Both the position numbers and the translations under genes were made by a program. Positions 10,301-18,133 of a DNA stretch of 64,000 bases are shown one piece after another. The notes under the pieces are model-generated. The model ran no database searches, was not told the origin of the DNA, and saw nothing but the letters and a program-made list of their open reading frames with translations. Every line of letters starts with the position of its first letter. Position 1 is the stretch's first letter. Where the stretch lies: NCBI GenBank assembly GCA_030698885.1, contig JAUYLN010000019.1, forward strand, positions 1 through 64,000. Reading direction: 5' to 3'. This DNA is from a bacterium (GTDB lineage: Bacteria; Patescibacteriota; Minisyncoccia; 2-02-FULL-40-12; IGHO2-01-FULL-4-A).

Positions 10301-13300
10301 GGAATTTAGAGGTTCAGGCCTCAACAAGCGGAAACACGACCTTAACTCTCGGCTCTTCAATTAGAGTTGCTTCAATAAGCATAGCCACATCTCAAACTCT
10401 TGATGCCGGAACCAGTCCTTATACCATTACTCTTACCGGCAGTACCACAGGAGGGCTAAGCGGTCAGGACCCATGGTTTAGTTCCAGCTGGACCTACCGA
10501 AGACCATTTGTTATAGATTTCAATAAAGTAGGTAGCGTTAGTGATGATTGGCACAGCAATTTTGCAGTCTTGGTCAGCGTAACTCATGATGACTTCAAAC
10601 ATACATCATTTGGCGGAAAGGTGGCCTCTGCATCATTCGGCACTACCGGCGGAGGAGGAGATTTTGCCTTTGCTTTACCTGACGGAACACAACTGGACCA
10701 TGAAATAGAAAAATATGCCTCATCATCGGGTCAGCTCTTTGCCTGGGTAAGGCTGGCAAGTCTTTCTGCCACAGAAGACACTACATTATATATGTATTAC
10801 GGCGGACCAAGCACAGGAGCGACGAATCAGGACAAAACAGGGACTTGGAATGGCGGATATGGAAGTGTGTGGCATCTATCAGAGAATCCGCTTACGACAG
10901 CAACGGGACGATGCGGAATGACAATTTGCGACTCAACTTCTAATACCAACCATGGATCAACTGACGGTACCATGACCGCCTCTGATCAGGTTATGGGCAG
11001 GATTGGTGGCAGTATAGATTTTGACGGGAGCAATGACTCTGTAGTCGGTGCAACTGACACATCTTTTCCCGATAATGCCGAGCCGAGAACCATGAGCGCA
11101 TGGATTAAAACAACTGATGCCGCTGGAAATATCATGGGTTATGGGGCATCTGTTAATAATCAGAATAGTGGTATAGAGACTGATGATGCCGGGCTATTTG
11201 AGGTGTTCTTTTGGAACAATGATGCGCTTAGTAATACCGCAGTCAATGATGATGTGTGGCATCATGTTGTCGGAGTATACGATGGTGGCACTAATGTAAA
11301 GCTATATATAGATGGCAGAGAAGATGCGAGCAGAACAATAACACAGGCGGATACAACTTTAGATCCCGAGTTTTGTATTGGTACGGGGATTTTTTCAGGT
11401 AATTGTGCAGGTTCGTTTTTTGGTGGTTTGGTTGACGAGGTACGCATTTCAAGCGTCACCCACTCACACGATTGGGTCCGCACTGAATACAACAACCAGG
11501 CATCACCAAATACATTTTATAATATTGGCAGCGAAGAAGAAGAAGCGACCGGTTCTACTATTTTCGATGTTAATGGCACATTTGCGCCAAGAACAGGAAC
11601 AGTAAAATATACGGGCTTAACCATCGATATCACTCCCGCCAAATATGCGAGTTTATCTCTTGGAGGAACAGGCACATATACTCTGCCTTCTTCGGGTACG
11701 ACGACATTGCTTGGCAATTTTGATATCGCATCCGGAGCCACGGTTGCATCCGGTTCTTCAACGCTATTCTTCCGAGCCGGCGGAACCCAATCAATAACAG
11801 ACAATACGACCAGCAAGCAAAATCTGGGTGAAATAGCGGTTCAGGCTTCAACATCAGGCAATTCCACCCTGACTCTCGGCTCGTCAATAAAAATTGCCTC
11901 CGCCACAATTGACGCTGACCAGACTCTAGATATGAACGGGTCAAATACTCTGACTCTAACCGGAACTGACACTCCATTTAATGTTAGTGGCACATTCACA
12001 CGCTCAACCAGTATCGTGGAGTTTACCGGAGATGGAAATACCAGTATTTCGGCAACAAACTATTATGACCTTAAATTACTGCCTTCCGCCAATAATGCTA
12101 AATTTGAATTTCTTTCGGGCACGGCCAGTGTTTCCAAAACATTTACCGTCGGCAACGGCACGAACACAGGCATTGTCGTTACGGCAAGTCCTTCAACGGG
12201 CCTTGATGTTGCCAGTATTTCCATATCGGCAAACACTACTCTTGTGGCACCGTCCGGTGGCGGAAGCGACTCAAGTTGGTACGACACTGACTGGTCATAC
12301 CGAAGACCTTTTCTCATTGATTTCAACAAGGTAGGAAGTGCCAGCGAAAACTTCCACAGCAACTTTGCAGTCTTGGTCAGCGTAACTCATGATGACTTCA
12401 GGCACACCTCCTTTGGCGGAAAAGTAGCTTCGTCTTCAATCGGAGTAACGGGCGGAGGTGGAGATTTCGTTTTTGCTTTGCCAAACGGAACACAGTTGGA
12501 CCATGAGATAGAAAAGTACGCCTCATCATCGGGTCAGCTCCTTGCTTGGGTAAGGATTGCCAGTCTATCTGCAACAGAAGACACTACATTATATATGTAT
12601 TATGGCGGACCCAATACGGGAGCAACAAACCAGAACCCTGCAGGAGTGTGGAATAGTAATTTCAAGGGGGTGTGGCATCTAAAAGAAACACCGCCAACCA
12701 CTCTGGTTACTGACTCAACAGTTAACGCTAATACCGGCTCCACAAGCGGTGCCATGAATAGCGCCGACCAAGTCGCGGGTCAAATCAACGGTTCACTGGA
12801 TTTTGACGGAACAAATGATGCTATAGCCGTCACCCAGAACAGTTCAATCAATGACCTTGATACATTTACGATTAGCGCCTGGGTCATGCCGGATACATCT
12901 GGAGGGGGTAACGCGGGAAGAATAGTGGATAAAAGCGGTGCCTTTACTTCCTGGATTCCCTCAGGCGGGAATGTATTTCTTTCCTCTGCTCGCTGGGATA
13001 CCGATGGACAATGGAGAACGGATGCGAGCTTGATAGCGCTAGATACCGTGTATCATATCGCCATGACATATGACTACTCTAGTACCACAAATAACCCGAT
13101 TTTTTACATCAACGGAGGCCTGTCGCCCACAACGGAAACAATTACCCCGAGCGGAAATGTCAATGTGGAAACAGGTGATTTGATTTTGGGCAATAATGCG
13201 GCGGTAGAGGGGATTAGAACTTTTGACGGCTTCCTTGATGAGTTCCGTCTTTCCGGTACCATCCGCTCCGCCGACTGGGTCAAAACCGAATACAACAACC

Positions 13301-13986
13301 AAAAAAATCCGAGTACATTCTACGAAATGCAGGCGGAAGAAACAGAAACAACCAGTGGTGGGATAACGCTTAACGGCAACTGGATAAATAACGGCACCTT
13401 TACTCATTCAAACGGAACGGTTGTATTTGAAGGCACGAATACCAGTTCCATAACCGGACCTACTAATTTCTTTAACCTTACATCGGAAGTAACCGGAGGC
13501 AAGAAGCTAAAATTTGGAGCCGGAACTACATTTACTTTTGACGGCTTGCTTACAGCCAGCGGTTCAGCAAGTAATGACGTGCGAATAGAATCAACGGCTT
13601 CAGCAAGCCAGTGGCTCGCTAACTTTAGAAGAACCCAGAATGCCTTAACTTATGTCACAATAACCGACTCGGGCTGTGTCGCTAATTCATTTCAGGTAAC
13701 CAGCAGTTCCTTCCTTTCTGACGGGGGCAACAACGGTTATTGTTGGTTCAGGGGGATCGCTGATGATGTATCTAAACAAGAAGGCGGAGATCCATCAGTG
13801 GGCGGAAGCTCAGGCGGTGGCCTTGTAGTTGAAGGCGGTGGTTCGGGCGGAGGCGGCGGAGCAGGACAAGGCGGAGAATCGGGCGGAGGCGACCCGGAGG
13901 GCGGAGGAGGCTCAGGAGGCGGCTCACCGCCGGGCGGTGGAGGTTCGCCGGTATTCTGGTGGGTATGGTTTGATTGGGACGGCTAA
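7369..13986 (+). CDS. Giant secreted adhesin-like protein with two DUF2341-LamG modules
   Basis: The protein has about 2205 residues. The ATG at 7369 was chosen because it begins a good signal peptide (positive KNNWRDK, hydrophobic core LFFVGIFLVVAFLFF, cleavage near GADA). Residues about 45-1030 are Ser/Thr/Gly-rich beta-strand repeats rich in T-x-T and SGT motifs. A DUF2341 domain (about 1034-1160) is followed by a LamG/concanavalin-like domain (about 1220-1385). The pair is repeated at about 1635-1760 and 1810-1985, with near-identical DNA in the core, so it is an internal duplication. The tail is Gly-rich (about 2140-2190), ending in a Trp-rich FWWVWFDW segment rather than LPXTG. It probably displays carbohydrate- or surface-binding domains. 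The C-terminal tail may act in anchoring (inference). Confidence 0.85.
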   Translation: MKNNWRDKIFITRLMRPLFFVGIFLVVAFLFFAGPSVKGADAFTCSSATSTTSINWGDAGSWVNCNGTTPQSGDDVIIRNPTIMSANVAATVASITVNGGSATSTVTLGTNITLTVSGNVSVGAPTSNLSIAITVGASSNHLDVGGSLTVEGGTGARQSKVTASTGTISVDGGITFAGANPGNGIFETTGAATVNLAGTIAATGTFSLNSTTTVNFTANSTINNGYTYPVVNVNAGTLTIGGSPIFGGAVTVASGAAWSNTGNNAVTFRNGFINNSGGTLTMGTGTHTFDTNSQVINGTHSITFGGVVAITNGITITNNNDATVTISGDLTGTVAGSTWTQGANSTLVAAGAVLSTGTLDASTNTPNTVNYSGTNQTIKSPSASYYNLTISGSNNTGPTITVTNALTITGTFTPASGTITLSGSGTAFNNSGGTFTGSVASTVEVTNAGTVTLASDNNNVTFFNLTLSGGGTVKFTTGSTYSTTGALTISNSTSITSTDEAGKWNITHTGTESVDAGTISWSGCSSSQDITITTGTDGNNNDACWVFSVASITVSGTCKQADQSTICDDSDGAATVHRIRVAVNGTLQAQTDDDFDGGTWTITGVTEPTAGQIITVFIEGEATSASQAVAVTEWSSGDVTGVELIESHLTIGSNQNTTLSNTELGDFDSSVSGKNTFHDVNAGVLTVDADAVLSAEELYIASGDGFTPGGTVNTHDVEIFGTFTPEANSINVSGEWDDNGTFTAGSSTVTMTGTSEVLDASTFSGLTIDPASTGTITSSGSFSVSGTLNIASSDTLSIPSGQTITHSGTTLTLSGTVGGSGTLTMSNTAGSITGGGSVAAFTIDPSSTGIVTLNTSTLTATGIVTIAANDTFKLNSGTTLTFSGTGTPLSISGTFDADDGSTVVYSGTTANVVATTYGALTLGGSGTYTLPSSGTPTIKGDLTVTSTATVASGSATLLFRAGTNQTITDNTTTKQNLGNLEVQASTSGNTTLTLGSSIRVASISIATSQTLDAGTSPYTITLTGSTTGGLSGQDPWFSSSWTYRRPFVIDFNKVGSVSDDWHSNFAVLVSVTHDDFKHTSFGGKVASASFGTTGGGGDFAFALPDGTQLDHEIEKYASSSGQLFAWVRLASLSATEDTTLYMYYGGPSTGATNQDKTGTWNGGYGSVWHLSENPLTTATGRCGMTICDSTSNTNHGSTDGTMTASDQVMGRIGGSIDFDGSNDSVVGATDTSFPDNAEPRTMSAWIKTTDAAGNIMGYGASVNNQNSGIETDDAGLFEVFFWNNDALSNTAVNDDVWHHVVGVYDGGTNVKLYIDGREDASRTITQADTTLDPEFCIGTGIFSGNCAGSFFGGLVDEVRISSVTHSHDWVRTEYNNQASPNTFYNIGSEEEEATGSTIFDVNGTFAPRTGTVKYTGLTIDITPAKYASLSLGGTGTYTLPSSGTTTLLGNFDIASGATVASGSSTLFFRAGGTQSITDNTTSKQNLGEIAVQASTSGNSTLTLGSSIKIASATIDADQTLDMNGSNTLTLTGTDTPFNVSGTFTRSTSIVEFTGDGNTSISATNYYDLKLLPSANNAKFEFLSGTASVSKTFTVGNGTNTGIVVTASPSTGLDVASISISANTTLVAPSGGGSDSSWYDTDWSYRRPFLIDFNKVGSASENFHSNFAVLVSVTHDDFRHTSFGGKVASSSIGVTGGGGDFVFALPNGTQLDHEIEKYASSSGQLLAWVRIASLSATEDTTLYMYYGGPNTGATNQNPAGVWNSNFKGVWHLKETPPTTLVTDSTVNANTGSTSGAMNSADQVAGQINGSLDFDGTNDAIAVTQNSSINDLDTFTISAWVMPDTSGGGNAGRIVDKSGAFTSWIPSGGNVFLSSARWDTDGQWRTDASLIALDTVYHIAMTYDYSSTTNNPIFYINGGLSPTTETITPSGNVNVETGDLILGNNAAVEGIRTFDGFLDEFRLSGTIRSADWVKTEYNNQKNPSTFYEMQAEETETTSGGITLNGNWINNGTFTHSNGTVVFEGTNTSSITGPTNFFNLTSEVTGGKKLKFGAGTTFTFDGLLTASGSASNDVRIESTASASQWLANFRRTQNALTYVTITDSGCVANSFQVTSSSFLSDGGNNGYCWFRGIADDVSKQEGGDPSVGGSSGGGLVVEGGGSGGGGGAGQGGESGGGDPEGGGGSGGGSPPGGGGSPVFWWVWFDWDG

Positions 13987-14056
13987 CCCGACCTATCTAT
14001 CCGACCTATCTGACCTATCCGTCCTATCCGTCCTATCCGTCCTATCCGACCTATTT
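13985..14056 (+). repeat. Tandem array of 9-bp units (GACCTATCY)
   Basis: Immediately after the giant gene, degenerate 9-bp units of the form GACCTATCY or GTCCTATCC repeat in tandem, about seven to eight times. The array runs into the stop codon of the reverse-strand four-helix-bundle gene (stop at 14051-14053). Together with the oppositely oriented units at 14698-14722 it brackets that gene as an inverted pair. Confidence 0.8.
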
Positions 14057-14686
14057 CTCCCAAGGCCTAGCTTTTTCCAAAATTTCCCTTATCCGCCTAT
14101 CCAAATCGGCTGATTTTTTCTTGTTATCCTCCCACATTTTTCTTATTTTTTGTTCCTGCGTTTCAAGAACAACCCCTCGGTCTCCCATTTGTTTTTTAAC
14201 GGCCGCAATTTGTTGGTCAAGCAAATAAACCGTCTGGTTAATCAAGGTAACCATAGTGTTGCAGGCCGATTCTGCATCATTAATATATGTCTTATAAGTC
14301 ATATAGGTCATACCCACCCTATCCGTCCTATCTGACTTATCCGACCCATACGACCTATCAGGCATATAGGGTAGTCGCCGTAAGGCCACGGTCCGGGCAT
14401 CATCCTTGGGCCAAATTTTTAAATCGTGTTGGCGCAAATAATCATTATAATCTTCAAGCAACTCCTTGAGTGAGCCTCTAGCCACACCCAGTAAAAATAG
14501 CTCGTTTTTTGGTGAAGTTTTTGAAACCGAACAGCCTTCGGCAATGTTTTGTTTGCCTGATCTGGCTGCCTGCTCCATCTGGTCAATAGTTCGAGATTTA
14601 GGGCTAATATATTGCTTGCAAAATTCAACCGTAAAGTCATGGATTGCTTCCGCCTGTTTGTATGATTTTAAATCATGATAAGTCAT
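14051..14686 (-). CDS. Four-helix-bundle (23S rRNA IVS/S23-type) protein with suffix domain, carrying an in-frame repeat insertion
   Basis: The 211-residue protein begins with a four-helix-bundle domain of the kind encoded in 23S rRNA intervening sequences (helix 1 about 5-27; ARSGKQNIAEG about 41-51; LGVARGSLKELLEDYNDYL about 66-84). It ends with the helical suffix domain (INQTVYLLDQQIAAVKKQM, about 146-166) known from longer family members. Residues about 105-135 (RLPYMPDRSYGSDKSDRTDR and following) are encoded by a copy of the 9-bp repeat hairpin and interrupt the bundle/suffix junction in frame. The function of this family is unknown; helix-bundle members oligomerise. The gene is flanked on both sides by the same repeat, suggesting that gene and repeat form one unit. 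Confidence 0.8.
   Translation of the reverse strand: MTYHDLKSYKQAEAIHDFTVEFCKQYISPKSRTIDQMEQAARSGKQNIAEGCSVSKTSPKNELFLLGVARGSLKELLEDYNDYLRQHDLKIWPKDDARTVALRRLPYMPDRSYGSDKSDRTDRVGMTYMTYKTYINDAESACNTMVTLINQTVYLLDQQIAAVKKQMGDRGVVLETQEQKIRKMWEDNKKKSADLDRRIREILEKARPWEK
14283..14372. repeat. 9-bp-unit hairpin inserted inside the four-helix-bundle gene
   Basis: The left arm has inverted units (ATAAGTC, ATAGGTC) and, after a short CCCACC spacer, the right arm has direct units (GTCCTATCT, GACTTATCC, GACCCATAC, GACCTATC). The four right-arm units are identical in sequence to 14731-14765 outside the gene, which points to a recent copy or gene conversion. The insert keeps the reading frame and adds about 30 Tyr/Asp/Arg/Ser-rich residues to the protein. 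Confidence 0.75.
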
Positions 14687-14697
14687 GTTAGGGATAA

Positions 14698-14813
14698 TAA
14701 GTCGTATAGGTCTTATAGGTCAAGCCCCCACCGTCCTATCTGACTTATCCGACCCATACGACCTATCTGACCTATTCTGCCTATCCGGCCTATCCGACTT
14801 ATCCGACTTATCC
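14698..14813. repeat. Inverted arrays of 9-bp units upstream of the four-helix-bundle gene
   Basis: Left arm (14698-14722): units ATAAGTCGT, ATAGGTCTT, ATAGGTC. After AAGCCCCCACC the right arm (about 14731-14813) has about nine units of the GACYTATCY type. The arms are complementary and can fold as a hairpin. The left arm also pairs with the array at 13985-14056, which would put the whole gene in a loop. Confidence 0.8.
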
Positions 14814-14853
14814 TGCCAACACCCTATCAACAATAAAACCTCCCGAATTGGGG

Positions 14854-14859
14854 TATAAT
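14854..14859 (+). promoter_or_regulatory. Candidate -10 box for the second LamG protein gene
   Basis: A TATAAT hexamer lies 33 bases before the ATG at 14892, just downstream of the repeat array. No convincing -35 box is present at 17 bp (CAATAA). The leader would be about 25-28 nt with no strong Shine-Dalgarno sequence. Confidence 0.45.
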
Positions 14860-14891
14860 TAACGAAAGCGCATGCGAGAGTACAGGATTAA

Positions 14892-16682
14892 ATGCCCCAA
14901 TCAAAATACTTAATAAAATATGTGTTTATCATCATAGCCATGCTGGCCGTGGCAGTTTTTGTTTTTATCCTCATCAATCCATCATCAGCCCAAGACCCCA
15001 TCCAACCTCTTGAATTTGAAGGCCAGACCATTAGCTTCCCTCATACTGATGACAACGACGGCGAAACACTGATAATCAAATCAGATAAACAAACCTATAC
15101 CGGTTTTGGTAAGGCAGATTCATATATAGCGATTCTTAATAAAACGGCTCAAAAAGAAGAAGTGGATGTTCAACTTCATTTCTCATCACCTGATGTAAAA
15201 GTTGAATCAATTCAGTTAATAAAAGAAGGGGAATGGATAAATCAGGAACTACTTGAAAACGACATGCCTGTGGCCGGAGTACCCTATACCAGCACAGTTA
15301 TTAAAAGAAAGCCTGTGCCCAATGATTTTACGAGGTCAGAAGAAAAAATCACCCTTTCCCTAGATTCCGGAGAAACTGCCTATCTTAATATCAAATTGTC
15401 CTATCCGCCTATGTTGTCCGGGGAGTTCTATGTTGAGGCCATAGGAGACAAGGAAGGCTACGGCCTTCTTGACCCGTGGTTCAGTAATAGCTGGACATAC
15501 AGAAGAAAAATAACCATAAATTCCAGCGTAGTGGAAAAACCTACCAGCGCTGATTATCATAACCATTTTCCGGTATTAATAAACGCCACGAATACTGATT
15601 TCAAGCATACTTCTTTTGGCGGAAAGGTTGCTTCTTCTTCGATTGGCACTACCGGAGGTGGAGGGGATTTTGTTTTTGCTTTGCCTGATGGAACCCAGTT
15701 AGACCATGAAATAGAGAAATATGCATCTTCTTCAGGAGAAATTGTGGCATGGGTAAGAATGGCTAGCCTGTCGGCTGTGGCGGATAATGTACTTTATGTA
15801 TACTATGGCGGACCCAATACGGGAGCGACTAATCAGAATCGGACGGAGGTGTGGGATAGCGGATATGGGGGTGTATGGCATCTGGCGGAAAATCCTTCTA
15901 TTTCAACAGATGGCGATTGCGGAGGAGGCACAAAAGAAGTCTGCGACAGTACTTCCAATAATAACGATGGCGATTCCAACGGAGCTATGACAACCTCCGA
16001 CCAGGTTTCTGGCCAAATCAATGGAAGCATAGATTTTGAGGGGACGGATGACAGAATTAACGCTGGCTCTGGCGCAAGTGTAGCCGATACTTTTACGGGA
16101 GGCGGGACGATTTCGGCCTGGATAAATCTCGATACCTTTGGCAGTGAAAATAATTATATATTTAACAAAGGTATTTCAGGCACGTTTTTTGGCTATAAGC
16201 TTTATATTGGGAATATCAGTAAAACTATATTTTTCAGTCAACCCCACACAATCGCCTACGGATTTTGGAGACCGCCAACGGATACAATTACTATCGGTTC
16301 ATGGTATTATGTGGCCGCTACCTATGATTCCGGCTCAACTTCCAACGACCCCTTACTTTATATTAACGGACAATCTCAAACAGTAACAGAAGTAACAACA
16401 CCGGAAGGCACATTTGGGTCTGATATAACTGCCGAACTCCACTTTGGCGTTAATGCCAGCATCTCTTATGATGATTTTTTTAACGGTAAGATTGATGAAG
16501 TCCGAGTTTCAGCCACACCCCGCTCCTCCGAATGGATAAAAACCGAATACAACAACCAGTCGTCGCCACAAAATTTCTTTACCCTTGGCACAGAAGAACA
16601 TGCTGATATAACCGGAGATACCGTGCCGAATGTTAAGATTAAGGGCGGAGTGAAAATTAAAGGGGGCACAAAGTTCAAATAA
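14892..16682 (+). CDS. Secreted DUF2341-LamG surface protein
   Basis: The 596-residue protein has an N-terminal signal/membrane segment (about residues 9-30). A beta-rich domain (about 35-190) follows, then a DUF2341 domain beginning LDPWFSNSWTYRR (about 193) and a LamG/concanavalin-like domain (about 375-555) ending with EWIKTEYNNQSSP. The DUF2341 core (HTSFGGKVASSSIGTTGGGG) is almost identical to the two copies in the giant protein at 7369-13986, so the three modules share recent ancestry. The last residues are Lys/Gly-rich (VKIKGGVKIKGGTKFK) with no sorting motif. It is likely exported and used in surface binding, and probably belongs functionally with the giant protein. Confidence 0.85.
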   Translation: MPQSKYLIKYVFIIIAMLAVAVFVFILINPSSAQDPIQPLEFEGQTISFPHTDDNDGETLIIKSDKQTYTGFGKADSYIAILNKTAQKEEVDVQLHFSSPDVKVESIQLIKEGEWINQELLENDMPVAGVPYTSTVIKRKPVPNDFTRSEEKITLSLDSGETAYLNIKLSYPPMLSGEFYVEAIGDKEGYGLLDPWFSNSWTYRRKITINSSVVEKPTSADYHNHFPVLINATNTDFKHTSFGGKVASSSIGTTGGGGDFVFALPDGTQLDHEIEKYASSSGEIVAWVRMASLSAVADNVLYVYYGGPNTGATNQNRTEVWDSGYGGVWHLAENPSISTDGDCGGGTKEVCDSTSNNNDGDSNGAMTTSDQVSGQINGSIDFEGTDDRINAGSGASVADTFTGGGTISAWINLDTFGSENNYIFNKGISGTFFGYKLYIGNISKTIFFSQPHTIAYGFWRPPTDTITIGSWYYVAATYDSGSTSNDPLLYINGQSQTVTEVTTPEGTFGSDITAELHFGVNASISYDDFFNGKIDEVRVSATPRSSEWIKTEYNNQSSPQNFFTLGTEEHADITGDTVPNVKIKGGVKIKGGTKFK

Positions 16683-16688
16683 AATTCA

Positions 16689-17029
16689 AGCATCTAAGCA
16701 TTCAAACATTTAAGCATACAAGCATAAAGACATGGAACACGATAATTACCTAAATAAATTACGAGAAAAAATGGACGATTATGTTCACTTTATTTATGCA
16801 TTAACCAAAAAATTCCCCAAAGAAGAACTTTATGGCTCATTAAAGGAATCAAAATATCTTTTATATTTTTCTTTGGTGGAAAAATATATCACGAAGGAGG
16901 ATTATAAGAAGGGTGATAAAATGGCAGAAGAAATAGGGGCTATGTTATGGAGAGCCATAGAACCCCTTGGGAGGTAACGCCATGCTTAGATGCTTAGATG
17001 TTTAGATGCTTGAATGCTTTGGTGCTGTA
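16689..17029. mobile_element. Element A: octad-repeat inverted element enclosing a four-helix-bundle ORF
   Basis: The left arm (16689-16736) is six 8-bp units of the form AAGCATNN. The right arm (16982-17029) is six 8-bp units of the form ATGCTTAG/ATGTTTAG, the reverse complement pattern. Between them is an 81-codon ORF whose ATG (16732) falls inside the sixth left unit. The 341-bp unit is a stem-plus-ORF structure like a 23S rRNA intervening sequence, but it lies between two surface-protein genes. Similar arms recur at 19286-19376 and 20163-20290. Mobility is inferred from these dispersed copies; no transposase is visible. Confidence 0.65.
16732..16977 (+). CDS. Shortened four-helix-bundle (IVS-type) protein
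   Basis: This 81-residue ORF begins MEHDNYLNKLREKMDDYVHF and has YALTKKFPKEELYG (about 20-33), the signature of the first helix of IVS-type four-helix-bundle proteins. It ends with SLVEKYITKEDYKKGDKMAE and IGAMLWRAIEPL, the last helix region of that family. The usual middle part (the AAVSIPSNIAEG region and its helix) is missing, so the protein is about two thirds of normal length and may be an internal-deletion form. It is enclosed by inverted 8-bp repeat arrays. A remnant of a sister ORF with the same start (MEHNNYI) lies at 20191. Function unknown. Confidence 0.7.
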   Translation: MEHDNYLNKLREKMDDYVHFIYALTKKFPKEELYGSLKESKYLLYFSLVEKYITKEDYKKGDKMAEEIGAMLWRAIEPLGR

Positions 17030-17132
17030 AGACTAGCGTGGATAACATGTCTTTACTGATAGGTCATCATATAATAAAATAATATTTAGGTATTTATTCG
17101 CTTTAAGCGAACAGAATAACCAAATTAAAATT

Positions 17133-18056
17133 ATGAAAAAGATAACAGTTATCACAGCTTCAGCATTATTTTTATCGGCCTTTTTGCTTGTCTATCCGGC
17201 GCTTGCCCAAAGACCGGACAACAAACCCAAGGTAGATGCGGTTAGGGTTAAGATAGAAGAACGCGAGATAGAAAGACAAAGCCGACTTGAAGAATTAAGG
17301 GAACAAAGAGAGGCAAAAATGCAGGAGATAAAAGACCGCGTCGCCTCAAGAAGCCACGATTTAAGTCAGCAAGCCTCGGAGAAGAGAGCAGAGATTAAAC
17401 AAAAGATAGCAGACAAAAAGGAAGAAATTAAACAACGCCTTGATGAAAAAAGAAAGGCACAGATTGAACGCTTCTGGAATAACATGAAGCGCAAACTTGG
17501 CGCGGCCATCGGCAGATTAGAAAAACTGGCCGACAAGATAGACGAGCGCATCGCAAAGTTTGAAGATTTGACCGCAGAGCAGGGTAAAGAACGTGATTAC
17601 AGCGACGCGAAGAACAAGCTCGTTGAAGCAAGGGAAGAAATAGAGCTGGCAAAAGTCGCCCTAGACGAAGCCGACACAACTGCAGTAACACTGCTTACCT
17701 CTGACAATCCAAAGGAAGTATTCCCGGAAGTTCGTCGGTTGGTTAAAAATGTAGTTGAACACATCAGAAAAGCCCATAGACTATTGGTTGAAGCTATTAC
17801 CTTAATAAAAGGCGCCTCAGGTGATTTAATAGAGCAAGAAGAGGAAGCAGCAGAAGCCACCTCTCCAAGCCCATCACCCTCAGAAAGCCCTACAACTTCA
17901 CCAAGTCCGACTGCATCACCAACAGCAAGTCCTACTGCAACGCCGACCCCAACAGCATCACCTACGCCTACGCCGACTCCCACCGCAAGCCCTACGGCAA
18001 CTCCAAGTCCGACAGCTTCACCTACGCCTACCGAAAGTCCAACACCAACACCATAG
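17133..18056 (+). CDS. Secreted coiled-coil protein with Pro/Ser/Thr-rich tail
   Basis: The 307-residue protein has a signal peptide (residues 1-25, cleavage after LAQ). A highly charged Glu/Lys/Arg helix follows (about 30-125: REIERQSRLEELREQREAKM and onward) that should form a long coiled coil, then a helical segment (about 130-235) and a 70-residue low-complexity tail of SPSP/TASPTATP repeats. Such tails are common in CPR exported proteins and may be glycosylated wall spacers. The ATG at 17133 was chosen for the signal peptide. No enzymatic domain is recognised. It follows element A and precedes the octad-repeat region D. Confidence 0.75.
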   Translation: MKKITVITASALFLSAFLLVYPALAQRPDNKPKVDAVRVKIEEREIERQSRLEELREQREAKMQEIKDRVASRSHDLSQQASEKRAEIKQKIADKKEEIKQRLDEKRKAQIERFWNNMKRKLGAAIGRLEKLADKIDERIAKFEDLTAEQGKERDYSDAKNKLVEAREEIELAKVALDEADTTAVTLLTSDNPKEVFPEVRRLVKNVVEHIRKAHRLLVEAITLIKGASGDLIEQEEEAAEATSPSPSPSESPTTSPSPTASPTASPTATPTPTASPTPTPTPTASPTATPSPTASPTPTESPTPTP

Positions 18057-18061
18057 AATAA

Positions 18062-18128
18062 ACACTTTAACCCCTTAACACCTTAACAATACAAAAATGT
18101 TAAAGTGCTAATGTGTTATATGTTAAAT
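18062..18128. repeat. Element D: octad-repeat hairpin (ACACCTTA type)
   Basis: Four left units (ACACTTTA, ACCCCTTA, ACACCTTA, ACAATACA) and four right units (ATGTTAAA, GTGCTAAT, GTGTTATA, TGTTAAAT) have period 8 and are complementary across a 3-base spacer. The right arm ends five bases before the ATG of the next gene (18134). It lacks an internal ORF. Confidence 0.7.
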
Positions 18129-18133
18129 GAACC

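Noticed and set aside
7347-13407. Several long reverse frames opposite the giant surface-protein gene
   Set aside because: The Thr/Ser/Gly-rich forward gene leaves few reverse stops. The reverse products are low-complexity Val/Pro/Ala sequence with no domains and no ribosome-binding sites.
13829-14335. Forward-strand frames with Tyr-Pro-Thr/Ser repeats (near 13974-14228 and 14287-14469)
   Set aside because: They are translations of the 9-bp repeat arrays on the strand opposite the four-helix-bundle gene. They have no supported start site and the true gene is on the reverse strand.
17597-17983. Reverse Gly/Val-rich frame opposite the Ser/Thr/Pro tail of the coiled-coil protein
   Set aside because: It is a mirror of the low-complexity repeat; the forward gene has a signal peptide and coherent coding properties.
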